From Astyanax mexicanus (Eukaryota; Chordata; Actinopteri; Characiformes; Acestrorhamphidae), in assembly GCF_023375975.1 (NCBI RefSeq), contig NC_064424.1:15960001-16024000 (forward strand): a DNA stretch of 64,000 nt, written 5' to 3'. Under the pieces are notes generated by a model that was not told where the DNA came from, searched no databases, and worked only from the letters and a program-made list of their open reading frames with translations. The translations under genes were made by a program, and so were the position numbers. Numbering within the stretch: position 1 is the first letter of the stretch; every line of letters starts with the position of its first letter. This document shows, piece after piece, positions 46,196-58,791 of the stretch.

Positions 46196-49100
46196 AGTGA
46201 GGCACTTAATCCAGCTGTTAAACCTGATGGTGATTGCATCATGATCTGAAATCATCTGATCTGATCTAATCCCTACATTGCCATACTAACAGTCATGGAA
46301 TCTCGTTGATGTGTTACCTCAGGCGATGACTTGGGAATGCCCAACCTGTATTTTTTGTTTGAGTTATGAGGTGTTATCTTGTGAGTAAAACGAAACAATA
46401 GCCAGTGTGCTCATGGCAAGCCAATGTAAATTATAAGAGTTTAAAGGAGGCTTGTTCATAGGAGCCACATGGATAGAACCTTCCTCCATCCACAGCATCA
46501 CGCAGGTTCCAGACAGTATGTCTTAGAAGGCATTATTAACCATAGTGAACAGTAGTAGTGCAGTGGGTGGTAATGATTATGATCGGCAGTGTCTGGCCCT
46601 GCTTCACTGAAACTTGATCACATGCTCAGTTGAGAAACAGAGGTGTTGAAATAACACATCTGGGGAAGGAAAAAACGTGCAAGTTCATGCATAGAGGAAA
46701 TGGCAGAGCTTGCTGCACCTGCACACTCTCACTCGATATGTATTTAGCTTTTGCTTTCCAGTTTAGTGCTGTTCATCGTTTTATACACTCTGCTTCCTCC
46801 ACCAGAGTGCAGACAGGCCTTTTTTGATTCATATTGAGTTCTAGTAAAGGCGTTGAAGAGGTGGATGTTCTATTCATCACGAGGAGTATGAAGGAGATTA
46901 GCATTCTGAACTGCCTTCCCAAAACTCTCCCTTCTTTTTTTATTTTCCGTTCACTTTGTCCATCACCTTGTCACTTTCTTATCTGCCTTTCTCTCATCTC
47001 TCCATCAAGCTCTCAGCATGTCTCTCTCCACTCACATTCACTCTCTGCTTTCTCTCTCCCTCTCTCTCCCACTCTCACTGTTCTCTTTTCCACATAATGC
47101 CAATTCATCATGGTTAGGCTTGGGTGTGGGAGAGCTCTGTGTGTGTGTGTGATTGTGTGTGTTCTGATAGACGTATACTGACAGTTGGTGGTTTAATGGA
47201 GTGGTGGGCTCACCATACAGCACCATTACGTCAATAGTGCCTACAGAGACTATAGCTTTTGTGACAGTGGATAACAGCGAGTAGAAATCATTGGATATTG
47301 AGATTTGGGAAAGAGAGAATAGAGAGTTATACTGTGTCTCAGTTATGTACTAAATCTATAAGGAACTTAAAACCATATGCAATGATTTATATTGGTGATG
47401 TATATGCTAAAAATGGAATCTTGTATAGGGTTGATTTTTTTATTAATGGTGTATTCCCAGATGAAATCAGATGTCAAATTTCAATTTAAGTTACAAGTAA
47501 GACATTTTTACTGGGAAGTCACATGACTTTTTACAGTATTAATGCTAATCTGGGAGGATGCTAACAAATATAACCTCTTACATGAAAAGTCCAACATGCT
47601 ATGGTTAGACTAATGCTCTTTTTCTTTAATTTATCAAAGTAAAAGCACAATTGAACACTGTCTAAAATATTTTTTGAAAAATGGGCACTGGGAATAGAAT
47701 GGTAATACATTACTGTCTGTAAAATTTAATTGACTTGAATTGATGGCAGCCCCAATGTTGTAAATGTCATTGAAATTCTGAAACAGAAAATGTACTTTTT
47801 TTTGTAAGATTGTGAAGTTTTTCTATTAAAGCCTACAGACTCTGCAAGGGGTTTTAAAAAACAGTATTTGGTCAGGCCTACCCAACACCATAAATGTATG
47901 ATTTTATTTTAGTAGTTTGGGTGATCAGTGTGTGGCAGATTCATTGAGTTTGGGAAATTATTATTCTTATATGATTATTATTTAGAGCAGGAAATGATGT
48001 GTGTCCCTCATTATGTTTAAGTTCACACATTGATATTTGTTATTGAAATTATTTTTATGTAATTATTCAGATATTTATTATTCAGAATATTTCTTCCACT
48101 CAGATGCTACTGGAGACTTATACACTATGACAAATGACATTCTGACATGTATTGCTTGCCAAGTATATACATTACAACATTATCATTACGTCATTGTATA
48201 TTGTATTGTATTGTATTGTATATTTGTGTAAAAAGATTTCATTCCAAGTAAGTATGGAGGATTTATTTACTGATCTATTCATAATAAAGTTTCAACACAA
48301 TATAAAGACAGAATCAGTATAACTGCATTCCAAAATGTAGGCTGCGTTTCTCAGCAGCCACATCACAGAAGGCTGTTTAAAGTAATGCAGCTAACGTTTA
48401 GAATAATTTGAAGGACGCAACTCATGTATCCTTTGTCTCTTGGTTACCCATAATCCATTGTGCACATGCAATACCAGTCTGTAATGTGTTTTCTTTCTTC
48501 TTTTTTATAATTTTTTACATGATAAATTTAATATTGAAGACTATATTAAAGTTCTACAGAAACACATGCAGAATTATTCTGTAAACAAAAAGTGTTAAAG
48601 AAACCAGGATATATTTTATATTCTTATAAGTATCACATTTATCTTTGAGGACAGATCTGCACACTCTTGGTATTTTAATCTGCTACTGTACATTAAGCAA
48701 ATATTTTCCCAAATAGGATCCCCACGTGGGGCCTGTATGGACAGCCCAACTGAGAATCAGACAGTTTTGTCTATGGGTTCTATGTTGGCCCATATATGGA
48801 TGTTTGTGTTGGGAGGAGGGGTTACAAGTTCTTGAAATTCTTCGAATTGACTGACTTTCGTTACGTAGTATTTTTTTTTCTTTACTTAGTTGAGTAGTTC
48901 TTGCTATAATATGTGGAAATTTTAACAGGAGTTTTGACTGCAGCCTAGACTTTTCAACAAAAACGGAGATAGAAGATTTTTGTCTAACAGTGACAGTTGG
49001 TAGAGTTAGTAATTGGGACACAACGTGACAGAGTGGCAGAGTGTTTTGTGTCACATGTAATTGTCTGGGAGGGTCTGTTTGGAGCTTCTGTTGGAGTTTT

Positions 49101-49511
49101 TGGAGCTGGATTGTGATCACAGTGTTGAGTAATTAGGGGCGCGAGTGGGTTAAACATGCATGTAAACTGTTGAGAGTGAAGCGCCTCATTGATTGATTAA
49201 TTGACTACCGCTGGTAAGTGATGGCACTGTGAGAAGCAGGAAGCAATCTGTGCCCTGCCATTTCTCCCACCCCCCACTCCTCTGCCTGCCTCTGCACTCT
49301 CACACTCCTGATTAAACACTCCAGAAGATTTTAGCACTGCATGCTTGATTAGGACTTACTGGCAGTAAAGTATTCAATGGCTGCTGATTGTTAATGATTA
49401 CACATTAGCATCGTGCAGGTATTTGCTTTGCTACACTGCATTTCTAGGGATTTTTATCCTCTAATATGAGTTTTGCTGAATCCCTGGTCTATTCTGTTTC
49501 TCGTTCTTCAG
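46196..49511. other. Intron up to the exon at 49512, no gene recognised
   Basis: Includes a CT-rich stretch (46920-47090), a short GT run near 47140-47160, and a (TATTG)n run at about 48198-48221. The last 500 bp (49130-49440) are non-repetitive and GC-richer. No additional exon fits pyruvate carboxylase between residues 824 and 825, so the gap is one intron. Confidence 0.5.
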
Positions 49512-49756
49512 GTCTCTCTCTGGAGAAGGTGTTTGACTACAGTGAGTACTGGGAAGTGACCCGTGGCTTGTATGCTCCGTTTGACTGCACGGCCACCATG
49601 AAATCTGGAAACGCTGACGTCTACGAGAATGAAATCCCAGGTGGTCAGTACACCAACCTGCACTTCCAGGCTCACAGCATGGGCCTCGGCAACAAGTTCA
49701 AGGAGGTGAAGAAGGCCTACGTCGAAGCCAACAAACTTCTGGGAGACCTTATCAAA
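49512..49756 (+). CDS. pcx: Pyruvate carboxylase coding exon: conserved carboxylase region
   Basis: A 245-bp exon entering in phase 1 and ending in phase 0, human residues 825-906. The translation begins GLSLEKVFDYSEYWE and includes LYAPFDCTATMKSGN, DVYENEIPGGQYTNL and FQAHSMGLGNKFKEVKKAYVEAN, ending GDLIK. This is the transition from the TIM barrel into the conserved carboxylase (PYC_OADA) region that completes the active site. The acceptor ends gttcttcag and the donor is gtgagt. The first residues after the junction are variable in the family; the rest is nearly identical to the recalled vertebrate sequence. Confidence 0.97.
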
Positions 49757-52194
49757 GTGAGTAGCTGACTGATGAATGAGACAGTCACAATTTACATATT
49801 ACACAATTACATATCGTTTACTTAAAGCTCATGTTATTTTGATATTGCCATCACTTCTTCTTTGATTGTGTCCTCAAAACCCCAGTCGTGTTATGTACAA
49901 AAACAGGCAGTAGACAGAAAAGCGAGGGAGAGTAAAACAGAAAGAACATGAAAGGAAACTTAATAGAGGTCACAGATTGGAAAGAGGGGATTGTGTTTAA
50001 ATGTATGTGGGTACCCAATTTCTTTTTTGGGTGTAGTAGGAAAGACCTAGAACACCCTTTAAAAAAGCAAAGCATATCAAAGCCCATGTGTCTTTTGGGG
50101 TCTCTTGCACTATTTTCACACTGGAAGGAGGCATGGCACTTGTGTCACCCCACGTTTGTTTCTTGTGTGTGTGTTCAAGGCTGTTTATGCCTCGTGTTGA
50201 GAAACATGTATTGGTATGGCCAGTTAGCTAGCATGCTAGCAAGCTACCTATCAATCTGATCACTACTTTCTTTCAAGCTTAAATTACCCTGTATCTGTGC
50301 AAAACTGCATCATATAAAACTATAGAGTTGTGTTAAGAAGCACACTGCTGGGGATTTGAATGAAGTACAGTATAAATCAAAACTTCACAGAGCAGAAGCT
50401 GGGAATCTCAGACCCCCATGTCTGTGATTGGTCCAAAGAATTTGTTCAATCACTCAGAGTAGACTGTCACTTTACAGCATCATAATTTATTTGCATAAAA
50501 TTCAGAAAATCTCAAATCTGTCGCTTTCCGCTGTCGTTGCTTGCAGTGTTACGGCTACAAATCACTCCTCCCATAGGAAACAAGTGATCACCTGTCGCTC
50601 TGTTGCCTGCCATTGTGATTGCAGGGTTTTTATTTTCTGTACAGGTCTTTTGAAAGTTTTCTAAAGCTCTGGAATGTTCATATGCTGCATGCAGTAGTAG
50701 TGACTGATGGCAGTGCACTACAGAAAGCCCTGAGGGTGATAGGGCTTTTATCATAAAAGAAACTACACAGGTGAAACAGAGGCAAAGCAAAGAAATTGTA
50801 CAAAGCTCAATGATTTGATTAGACAGTAAATCAAATGAACCCCAATCCTTTAAATGTTTAATTTATTTCATATTTTTTTAATTAAGAACACTTACAGTAC
50901 TTTGTGAAAACATAGTATGATGAAATGAAAAGTCAAAACTGTTGCATAACACAAGTTTTTACATTGACTTCCACTAAATATTAAGTTTATTATTTTGCTT
51001 TTCCTTCTGCTACAGTTGCTGTTTTGTAGATACAGATTGTTGCTTTACAGTAACAATATAAATCACCATCTTTGTGTTAATATGTAACCACTTTTTATTC
51101 TGATTGGCTAACAAGTGGCAGGTCTGAAAAGTTGGATATATCAACTTTTTAAATTGTATATTTTTGGTGATGACATAAAATCAAAGTTTGTCATTTTGTA
51201 AATCAAGGAAAGCTGACTCTCCCGCACATGGGTGCTTTAAGAACGTTTCTTTTTCTCTTTCTGTATAAAGTTTAGGAGGTTTTGGAGACAGATGTGTCAC
51301 GACAGAGCCGCTGTGCAGCTGATTGAAGTAGATGGACAAGCTGCTGTGTCGTGATCACAGAAGTGTCGCTTTCATTCGAGGCCTGCGTCAAATAGCACCA
51401 AAAACACGGCACGTCGAAGGCAGCTGTTTGATTTCAGCGCTACCTTTTGAAAGCGCACATATGCTGTAATTAAATCACATGACTCTCCTGTGATCTATTC
51501 ACATATGCAGCTCTGGCTCTATAGTGTAATAGGATTTAATTATCACCTACGGCTCTGACAGACATCCCGCTCAGCTCTTTCCAATTCACGCGTACATTCC
51601 CACGATCGTGAGAGCCGTGGACCCAAGAGCTCATCTGTGACTTTTAAGACTTTAATTGGCCCCCGACTTTCTCTGGCTTCTTCTCGTCTCTGTATATTCA
51701 TCACTCGACTGTTGCAGCCCTCTCTCAGCTGCAGTAAAAATAGAAAATAGCGTAAACACATGGAGGAGGGGTGTAATCCTGTGACTGGGCTCTCTGGCCC
51801 AGACTCAGATCAAATGGGGCACTTTTTGCAAAGCTTATCTGCCCAGCAGCACCCCCCCCACACCACTTTCCCCTCGTCACCCCTTTACCATCCCAAATCA
51901 ATGGCATCTGTGAGCGCTTGGTCTCGCCTTGCTGCTTTTCATTTCCCACGGCTTAATTAAATGATCAGAGATAGGTGACGCTCTGTTGTGCTTCCTCCTC
52001 CGTTTCCCCTCCCCGTTAATATTGTCAATATTAGGGGGCCGAGTGGCACAGACGGGCAAGAGGCGTGACGTTTGGGTGCTAGCCTCTGTGCTAACGCCAG
52101 GTTTCATTAGCATGATTTCCATCCGGTCCGGTTCCTCATCTCATCTGCCTCCACTGTTGTGCTGAGGATGTGGTTGAGGGGGACAGTCAATGTG
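49757..52194. other. Intron, no gene; non-repetitive segment at its right end
   Basis: The first two thirds are AT-rich with no recognised element. From about 51290 to 52140 the sequence is GC-richer and free of repeat ends; small unassigned frames occur on both strands. It may be conserved non-coding sequence. Confidence 0.3.
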
Positions 52195-52202
52195 ATCTAC
52201 TT

Positions 52203-52378
52203 CAGGGGTGTCCAATCTTATTCGCTGGCGGCAGGTTTTCATTCTAAACAACAGCAGCGCACCTGATTCCACTTGTTTAATCAATTGGTCAGTCTTCAAA
52301 CAGCTGATGTGTTTCTGCTTGACTGGAATGAAAACTTGTAGCCACGCTGACCCTGTGTGGAAAAGATTGGACACCCTT
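52203..52378. mobile_element. Short hAT-like MITE (CAGGGGTGTCCAATCTTA) with target duplication
   Basis: Only 176 bp. The left end caggggtgtccaatctta and the right end aagattggacaccctt are inverted repeats. Flanks atctactt (52195-52202) and atctattt (52379-52386) match at 7 of 8. The inner gcaggttttcattc and gaatgaaaacttgt are also inverted, so most of the element can fold back. Confidence 0.88.
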
Positions 52379-52609
52379 ATCTATTTTCAGTGACTCATAT
52401 TTGTGGTCCCACACCTCTCAGGTGGCTGGTGGGTGGCCGGTGTGTGAGGACAAGTGGTTCATGCAGAAGCTTCCTTTATATTACGTGTACATTAGCAAGC
52501 ATGATATGATCATGGTTTTGCTGCTTGCCATAAATGACTTGCCACTTATGTTAGCTGAGCTAACGTAGCCTTAACATTTGTTTGTTTACTAAAAGACTGG
52601 CTGTCTTTC

Positions 52610-53065
52610 TCTGTGTAGCACTTCTGAGGTAAATTCATGAGTGCAGTAGCACTGCTGATATAAATTTATATTTAAATACACTGCAATACACAGCAAAATT
52701 ACACTGCTGAAGTAAAAGTATGATTAGAAAAACTACTGAGGTAAATTTACGACTAAATTACACTGATGAAGTATATTAATAAATAGAATAGAACTGCTGA
52801 GGTACATTTATGACTAAAATCACGCAGCTGAAGTAAATCTCTGATTAGAGTAGAACTAATGAGGTCAATTTATGACTAAAATGACATGTTCAACCAAAAA
52901 TTACATTAATAAAGTATATTTATGATAAGAATAGAACTACTGACGTACATTTATGACTAAAATCACACAACTTAAGTAAATGTATGACAAGAGTACAACT
53001 AGTGAAGTAAAAAAAAAATATGATTAAAATTACAGCACTGAAGTAAATTTATGATTAAAACAGCA
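52610..53065. repeat. Degenerate minisatellite, ~32-bp unit
   Basis: About thirteen diverged units of the type ctgctgaagtaaatttatgattaaaatta. Odd and even units differ (gaggtaaatttatgactaaaa against gaagtaaatttatgattaga), suggesting a dimeric higher-order unit of about 64 bp. Non-coding. Confidence 0.8.
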
Positions 53066-55359
53066 TAATGTAATCTGGTAATTCTAATTAATCACCGAGA
53101 GTAGACTCTTGGGTAAAATGATCTGAAAATAAAGCAGTGAAGGACAAGTTTGTCTTTCACATCACAAAATATTAATTGAAACGTGAGTCAAAACACTGGG
53201 TTACTGTTTTGGCATGTAATGAATGTGGAAGGGAAGTCTGACTGTTAACTGTTTTAACGCTTTAAAACATACAGCTGCCTCTCTTATCTGAATGATCCAT
53301 GTAAGATCCAAATTCAGCGCTATCTGAATGTTATGATGCTGCAACTATGACAGGCTTACATCAGCTGCAAACCTGAGTTTATCCCACCTGTTACACTGAC
53401 ATGATTGAGAGTGTTGTAGAGTGGAAGATGTCAGGAAAATTATCAAACCTGCTGTTCCTGGGTGTCAGAAAGCATGTTGCAGTCTTCCAAAGCATCTGTA
53501 TAAAGGATTCAGAACAAAGCAGCCAATCACAACAGTGCTTGTTATATAAGGAAGGCCATGGAGGGCCCAATGCTATGTTAACACAACAGGTAAAGTGGCT
53601 CAAATTTGAATTTCAGGAGTTATCAGATAGTTCCAGCGGCTGTCAGCTAGCCTTATCACATCAATCGCCCATTGCCACTTCCTGTGTCTCCTGCCCAATT
53701 TGAACTGTGCATGCATATAGCTAAAGCTTCTCAATCCTGAAACGATCCTTGGGTTCCATACTTTACTGTTCTTCCTCACTCTCAAAAATGAATTAAGTTA
53801 ATGAACTTAAACGTATGCTGTTTACATGACTGATAGAATAATCAGATAACTGCAGTAATCATATTACAAATAAAATGTTGAATGCTACTTCTTTAATATT
53901 ATTAAATCACAGTTAGATGAGGTTTCTCACTTTTTTTTAGCAGTTTTAGTGGCTAAAAACTTAATAAACCAGGCCATGGTAGGAAGATAGAGGACATATT
54001 TGTGTAGTGAAAAGAGTCCTTCAGCCCTTTAAGCTTCTGAGGCTCTTCTCTGCTAAAAAAAAAACAACATAAGTACCAAACAAACCACTTTTCTCATCTT
54101 ATAATAATCCTCAGAATCATTAAGATGTTCCATATTGTACTCCTGATGTTTTTATGGATGTTGAAACTATCTGTACCACTTAAATGAGTGAGCTGGCAGC
54201 CAGCCAGTCAAGACTAAAGCATGAAGCTGAGGTTGTGGGGTATTTTATTTTTTTACGCACTGGAAAACAACCTGTTTAACTGTAGACCTCGTACAGGCAA
54301 GGAAAATGAACAATATACTAATGGTACATTAAACCACACAAACATAGAATTCTAAATGGCTTGACAGAGAAAACATACCTTTTGCCCTGATTCTTAGTCT
54401 GACAAAGTCTGTGCTAGTTGTTCCACAGTTGGATGGAGAATCTAAAGAAGTATAAACTCAGATTTTTGGCCTCCAGATCACAGTTCAGTCAGAGCAAATT
54501 AAATATGTTACATATTTATTCATTGTTTTGCTAAACTAGACATTATTAATAAGTAGACCAACCACTGGTTGAAATATGATTGGAAGTGCTTGGACACTCA
54601 ACACAGCATGCATTCAAATTTCCACCCATTAAGAAAAAGAGCCAATCAGCTTGCACAAGCGCAGTAGCATTAATGAGCTGAGAAATCAAGTTTTTTTTTT
54701 TATGCATTATGAATCCAACTCCTATAAACTATCCAATGTTTTTTCAGATTATATCATTAATGTAAAATATGTTGTTAAAATGATAATCTGACTTTTGGGT
54801 TAGAATACTTTGGTCTCTCCCCATTCATTGAGATGGGATGCTGGACTTGGAGTGGATGTAACTTCCCAGTGTCATTGTAAAGATGGCCGCCAAGTGAATT
54901 GAGTTGCTTCTAAGTAAGACACTGACCTGTTTACTGGTTCACAACTTAATCTGAATGACTTCTATTAATATCCGATAAATTATAAACAGTGAAACTCAGT
55001 GGGGAGGTGGGAGATAACCAGTTTGTTTATAATCTGCTGCCACTTTAACAGTCAAGAAGTGCATCCTAGGCTTAAAATGCTGAGGTTGTGACCTGAGAAT
55101 TGCAAGATTCCGTGGATTGTGACTTGCTGCTTGCATTGGATGTCTGACAGCAGGCTGAAAAGAGGCAGAGTCAGAGAAGGCATCCGCTTGTCCTCACCCT
55201 TTTTGTTTTGGGAGCACTGCAAGTGATGGGGACAGTCCTAGTAAAGGTGTAGGTTAATTGGCTCAACTAAATCAGGAAAAATATATTTCACAGACTCACA
55301 CACTAGAGCACAAGTGTAGAAAACTTTAACTTTTCACTCTCCTCCTTGTCTCCCTCCAG
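53066..55359. other. Intron, no feature recognised
   Basis: Non-coding. The frames at 53401-53703 and its reverse have no recognisable family. A stretch near 54830-54930 (gatgtaacttcccagtg, agatggccgccaagtg) resembles debris of a fish repeat. Confidence 0.4.
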
Positions 55360-55539
55360 GTGACCCCGTCCTCAAAGATCGTAGGAGACCTGGCGCAGTT
55401 CATGGTGCAGAACTCGCTAACCCGTGCCGAGGTGGAGGAGCGGGCAGACGAGCTCTCCTTCCCTCTCTCAGTGGTGGAGTTCCTGCAGGGCCACGTCGGC
55501 ATCCCACATGGTGGCTTTCCCGAGCCCTTTAGGTCAAAG
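55360..55539 (+). CDS. pcx: Pyruvate carboxylase coding exon with catalytic Thr908
   Basis: A 180-bp, phase 0 exon, human residues 907-966. It starts VTPSSKIVGDLAQFMVQN; the Thr of VTPSSK, encoded at 55363-55365, aligns with human Thr908, proposed to shuttle the proton between pyruvate and biotin in the carboxyltransferase reaction. Further motifs are LSFPLSVVEFLQGH and PHGGFPEPFRSK. The acceptor ends ccctccag and the donor is gtaagc. The exon is noticeably GC-richer than its AT-rich surroundings. Being symmetric (phase 0/0), it could be skipped without a frame change, but that would remove the catalytic threonine. Confidence 0.97.
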
Positions 55540-55955
55540 GTAAGCCCCCCATGATCCCGGCCGCCCCCCCGGTATGAATACTGAATTAAATTAAAGCTTC
55601 TTATTCGGAGCACTTTTATTTTAAGCCTGTCTGTAACCACTGTGCTGATTACCGCAGGAGAGAGCGAGCGAGCGAGAAGTGCTGAGAATAAAGAAGCTCT
55701 TCAGTTCTAAGAGTACTGTAGCTTTTGTACGAGACATTTATTTTTATCTGTTCCTATTGTATCAAATGAAATATACAGCACTGTAAAAAAAAACAAAGCA
55801 GCAGGGAAAGAATAAGTCAGAGCAGATTCTACATCCTCTAATACTCGTTTTCTTTTGTGTGCTCCATTACTAGAAATTCTCTCCCTCTCTCTCTCTCTGT
55901 AAGTGAAGAGGAAGGAGAGACGGTTTTGTTTGCTAAATTGCCGTTTCTCAGGCTG
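55540..55955. other. Intron, no feature recognised
   Basis: Starts with a C-rich stretch just after the donor (55546-55571) and includes gagcgagcgagcgag near 55663. No gene. Confidence 0.4.
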
Positions 55956-55959
55956 CTTT

Positions 55960-56640
55960 GTTCTTAGACTCATTTTTATTATTTCTCACTCATTTTCTTT
56001 ATTTTTTAGCCATTTCTGCTCTACTTTCTTTTTATTCTCTCCACTGTTTTCTTCCTCTCTGCCCATTTCCCCTACCCATCCATTTCTTTTTTTTCCCTAA
56101 AGCTTTTTCTTTTAATTATCTTTTCTTTTCTCTATCCAACACACTTTTCTTTTTGCTTCCTTTCTTTCTCACATTCTCTTTTTCTTTCTCCCTCAATCTC
56201 TTATGCTCTTATTCTCTTTCATTTTTTCCCTTCTTTTTTGTCTTATGCTCTCCATCTCCCTCGCTTATATGCTTTTATTCTCTTTCTTGCTAATACTTTT
56301 TTTGCTTTCATTATCTAGATCTAGCCCTCCATCCAAACCTCTCTCAATTTCACTTTCTTTCTTTCTTCACTTTTTTTCTACTGCCTCTCTATCCCCCTTT
56401 TCTCTCACACTCTCTATATTCATCTCTTTCCTGCATCTTTTTCCTTTTCTCACTCCCTCTCTTGAATTTTTTTCTTTTCCCTTTCTTTTCTCCCTTTCTC
56501 TCTCTTGCTTAATGTCTCTCTTTCTTTTGCTCCCATTTCCCTCCATTATTTCAACATCTCTCTCTCTCTTACTCATTCCCTTTTATCCTTTCTTTTTTTC
56601 TTTATTCATTCTCTCTCTCTGAGTAAAGTTGTTTTGTTTA
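55960..56640 (+). repeat. Polypyrimidine tract 3
   Basis: About 680 bp of nearly pure C/T on the coding strand with few A and very few G. It has the same strand bias as the tracts at 11640-12190 and 13620-14170. Long open frames here encode low-complexity Ser/Leu/Phe stretches and are not genes. Confidence 0.88.
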
Positions 56641-58075
56641 GAGCTGTCTCCGCCCTCTCATCTCTCTCTCTGGAGTGTAGTCATGCTGTCTTGTGCTTGT
56701 CAGTGAGAAGTGTCAAAAAAAATCGCATCCGCCCCAATTGCCATTCGCTCCCCAATTACCCAGCAGCCTCTCCCGTACAGGATCAATTGTTTCCCCGACA
56801 AATGTGTTGCTGGCGTCACCGGAGAACAATGGCTGTGTGTGTGTGTGTGTGTGTGGACCATGCTGCCACTGTTTAATTTATTTAGCACATTACTTCAAAA
56901 CAAATAGGCCATCTGCTTAGCATACGTCACAGATAAATAACGTATTTTCTGTAGCATCGGCCCTGATTCCCCCCATCTGTGTAAAATGCTGAAATATTAG
57001 CACTGCTCATCTTCTGTACTAGTGTTTGCCTGAGGGATGTTAATTTATTGTTATTCATTGTATCCTGCAGCATGGTTTCACTAGTGTTTCTACCCCCAAG
57101 GAAGGTGTAAAGATCTGCCCATATCAATATTTAACTTATCTCCACTTCTAGCCACTGCTAGTCACGCTGCGTCCTTGAGGACTGCAGCCTGGCTCGTTCC
57201 ACCGGCCTCTTAAACAGAAGGAAATGAAGCGGGAACAGGAGATTAATTGAACTACAATCAGATAGAAATATTTGCAGGTTTTTCATGAGAGCCTCTCAGG
57301 GAATTCTAAGCTCTCCACTCCAACCACTCGTGTATACGGAAGCTTTAAACTGTATTACAGAATGATTACAATGTTTCCGTTAATCCCCCTCTCGCCTTCT
57401 CCTGAGACGCAGAACGAATCTCTGGATCTGGTTGTTGTAATAATTGAAAAATCGGACATTACTACAATCATTAATACATAATGTAGTAGTGATATGTAGT
57501 CTAAAGAAACAGTACACCATAATTTACATCTTTAAATATGTTTTTTTTAATTAACTTTATTTGTTTATTTTATTGTAGGATGTGTTTTGTGATGTAGGTA
57601 TTAACTTTACAAAGTAATAAAGTACATATGTCTCAACTTTAATAAAGAGCTACACACCTTTCTCACACTTCGCTACATGTGTTAGGAGGGTGAAGGCAAG
57701 CATGTTGTTCAGAAATTACATGATGCCAGCCAACCAAATCTATACCACAGCTTTATTGGACGGATAAACACGCTACTCGGAGAAAACTAACTTTACTTTT
57801 AATATCCGAGTACTTTAGCAAGCAGTCCACTTAACTGGCTGGAACCTCTGTAAGAGATGGGGAGAGGGAGATTTCAGAATTCAACATGTGAATGAATGTA
57901 TTTATCAATTGGTTACAAATATATATTTAATCATAATCTTAGCTTTAACCTTAACACTACCTAAATGATAAAGCAAAATAATTGTGTGCACCTAATTACT
58001 TACCTTTCAAAAATAATGCAGATTGATCTTCAGACTGATGCATTGACACAGTTTTCCTCCCCTCGTTTGGTGCAG
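56641..58075. other. Intron, no gene; possible conserved non-coding part
   Basis: The part 56640-57480 is non-repetitive apart from a short (GT)n at 56833-56853. It holds balanced blocks such as cgctccccaattacccagcag and tgctagtcacgctgcgtcc. The rest is AT-rich. No exon. Confidence 0.3.
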
Positions 58076-58324
58076 GTACTGAAGTCTCTTCCTCGTATAG
58101 AGGGACGTCCCGGTGCCTCGCTGCCCCCTATGGACTTCCAGGCTTTGGAGAAGCAGCTGCGTGATACGCACGGAGACGACATCACTCCAGAGGATGTGAT
58201 GTCGGCTGCCATGTACCCAAAGGTGTTCCAGGAGTTTAAGGAATTCACCACTGCATTCGGTCCAGTTGACTGTCTCAACACTCGCCTCTTCCTGGATGGG
58301 CCCAAAATTGCAGAGGAGTTTGAG
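58076..58324 (+). CDS. pcx: Pyruvate carboxylase coding exon: C-terminal part of conserved carboxylase region
   Basis: A 249-bp, phase 0 exon, human residues 967-1049. It encodes VLKSLPRIEGRPGASLPP, then a more variable helical stretch (FQALEKQLRDTHGDD), then ITPEDVMSAAMYPKVF and LNTRLFLDGPKIAEEFE. This finishes the helical subdomain and leads into the tetramerisation/allosteric region. The acceptor ends ttggtgcag and the donor is gtgact, again a weaker donor than average. Its length matches human PC exactly by recalled comparison. Confidence 0.97.
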
Positions 58325-58650
58325 GTGACTCTTCATCAGATTGCTGCTGTAATGTTTTATGAGCTCAAACAAAGCTGGTTGTTGTTTAATTGTAACATAA
58401 CGTAATATTGTCAGTCCACTCACATATACAGTGACATCATAAAGACTGAATTCAGTTTCTCTTTTGCCATTACAGTGCGATAGATAACCTCAAACTACAT
58501 GTAATACGTTTATTGCACGTTATATCTCTCTCTCTCTCTATTTTTCTTACAGTGCCCTCTTCCATCATTCCTATATTCTTTCACAGAATACTAACCTTTC
58601 CTTTTATCTTCTCTTTTGTTTTGTCCCTCCATTCCTGCTGTTTTGCTCAG

Positions 58651-58791
58651 GTTGAGCTGGAGAGAGGGAAAACACTCCATATAAAAGCTCTGGCTCTGGG
58701 GGATCTGAACAAAGCAGGACAGAGAGAGGTTTTCTTTGAGCTCAATGGTCAGCTGAGATCTGTCCTCGTCAAAGACACCGTGGCAATGAAG
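58651..58791 (+). CDS. pcx: Pyruvate carboxylase coding exon: allosteric/tetramerisation region
   Basis: A 141-bp, phase 0 exon, human residues 1050-1096. It encodes VELERGKTLHIKALALGDLN, AGQREVFFELNGQLRSVLVKD and TVAMK. In multidomain pyruvate carboxylases this stretch is part of the central domain that contributes to tetramer contacts and acetyl-CoA activation, just before the biotin carrier domain. The acceptor ends tttgctcag and the donor is gtatgc. The intron before it is only 326 bp, the shortest in the window. Confidence 0.97.

Noticed and set aside
53401..53703. 100-residue plus-strand frame at 53401-53703
   Set aside because: No family resemblance, overlapping frames on the opposite strand and no splice signals; treated as chance.
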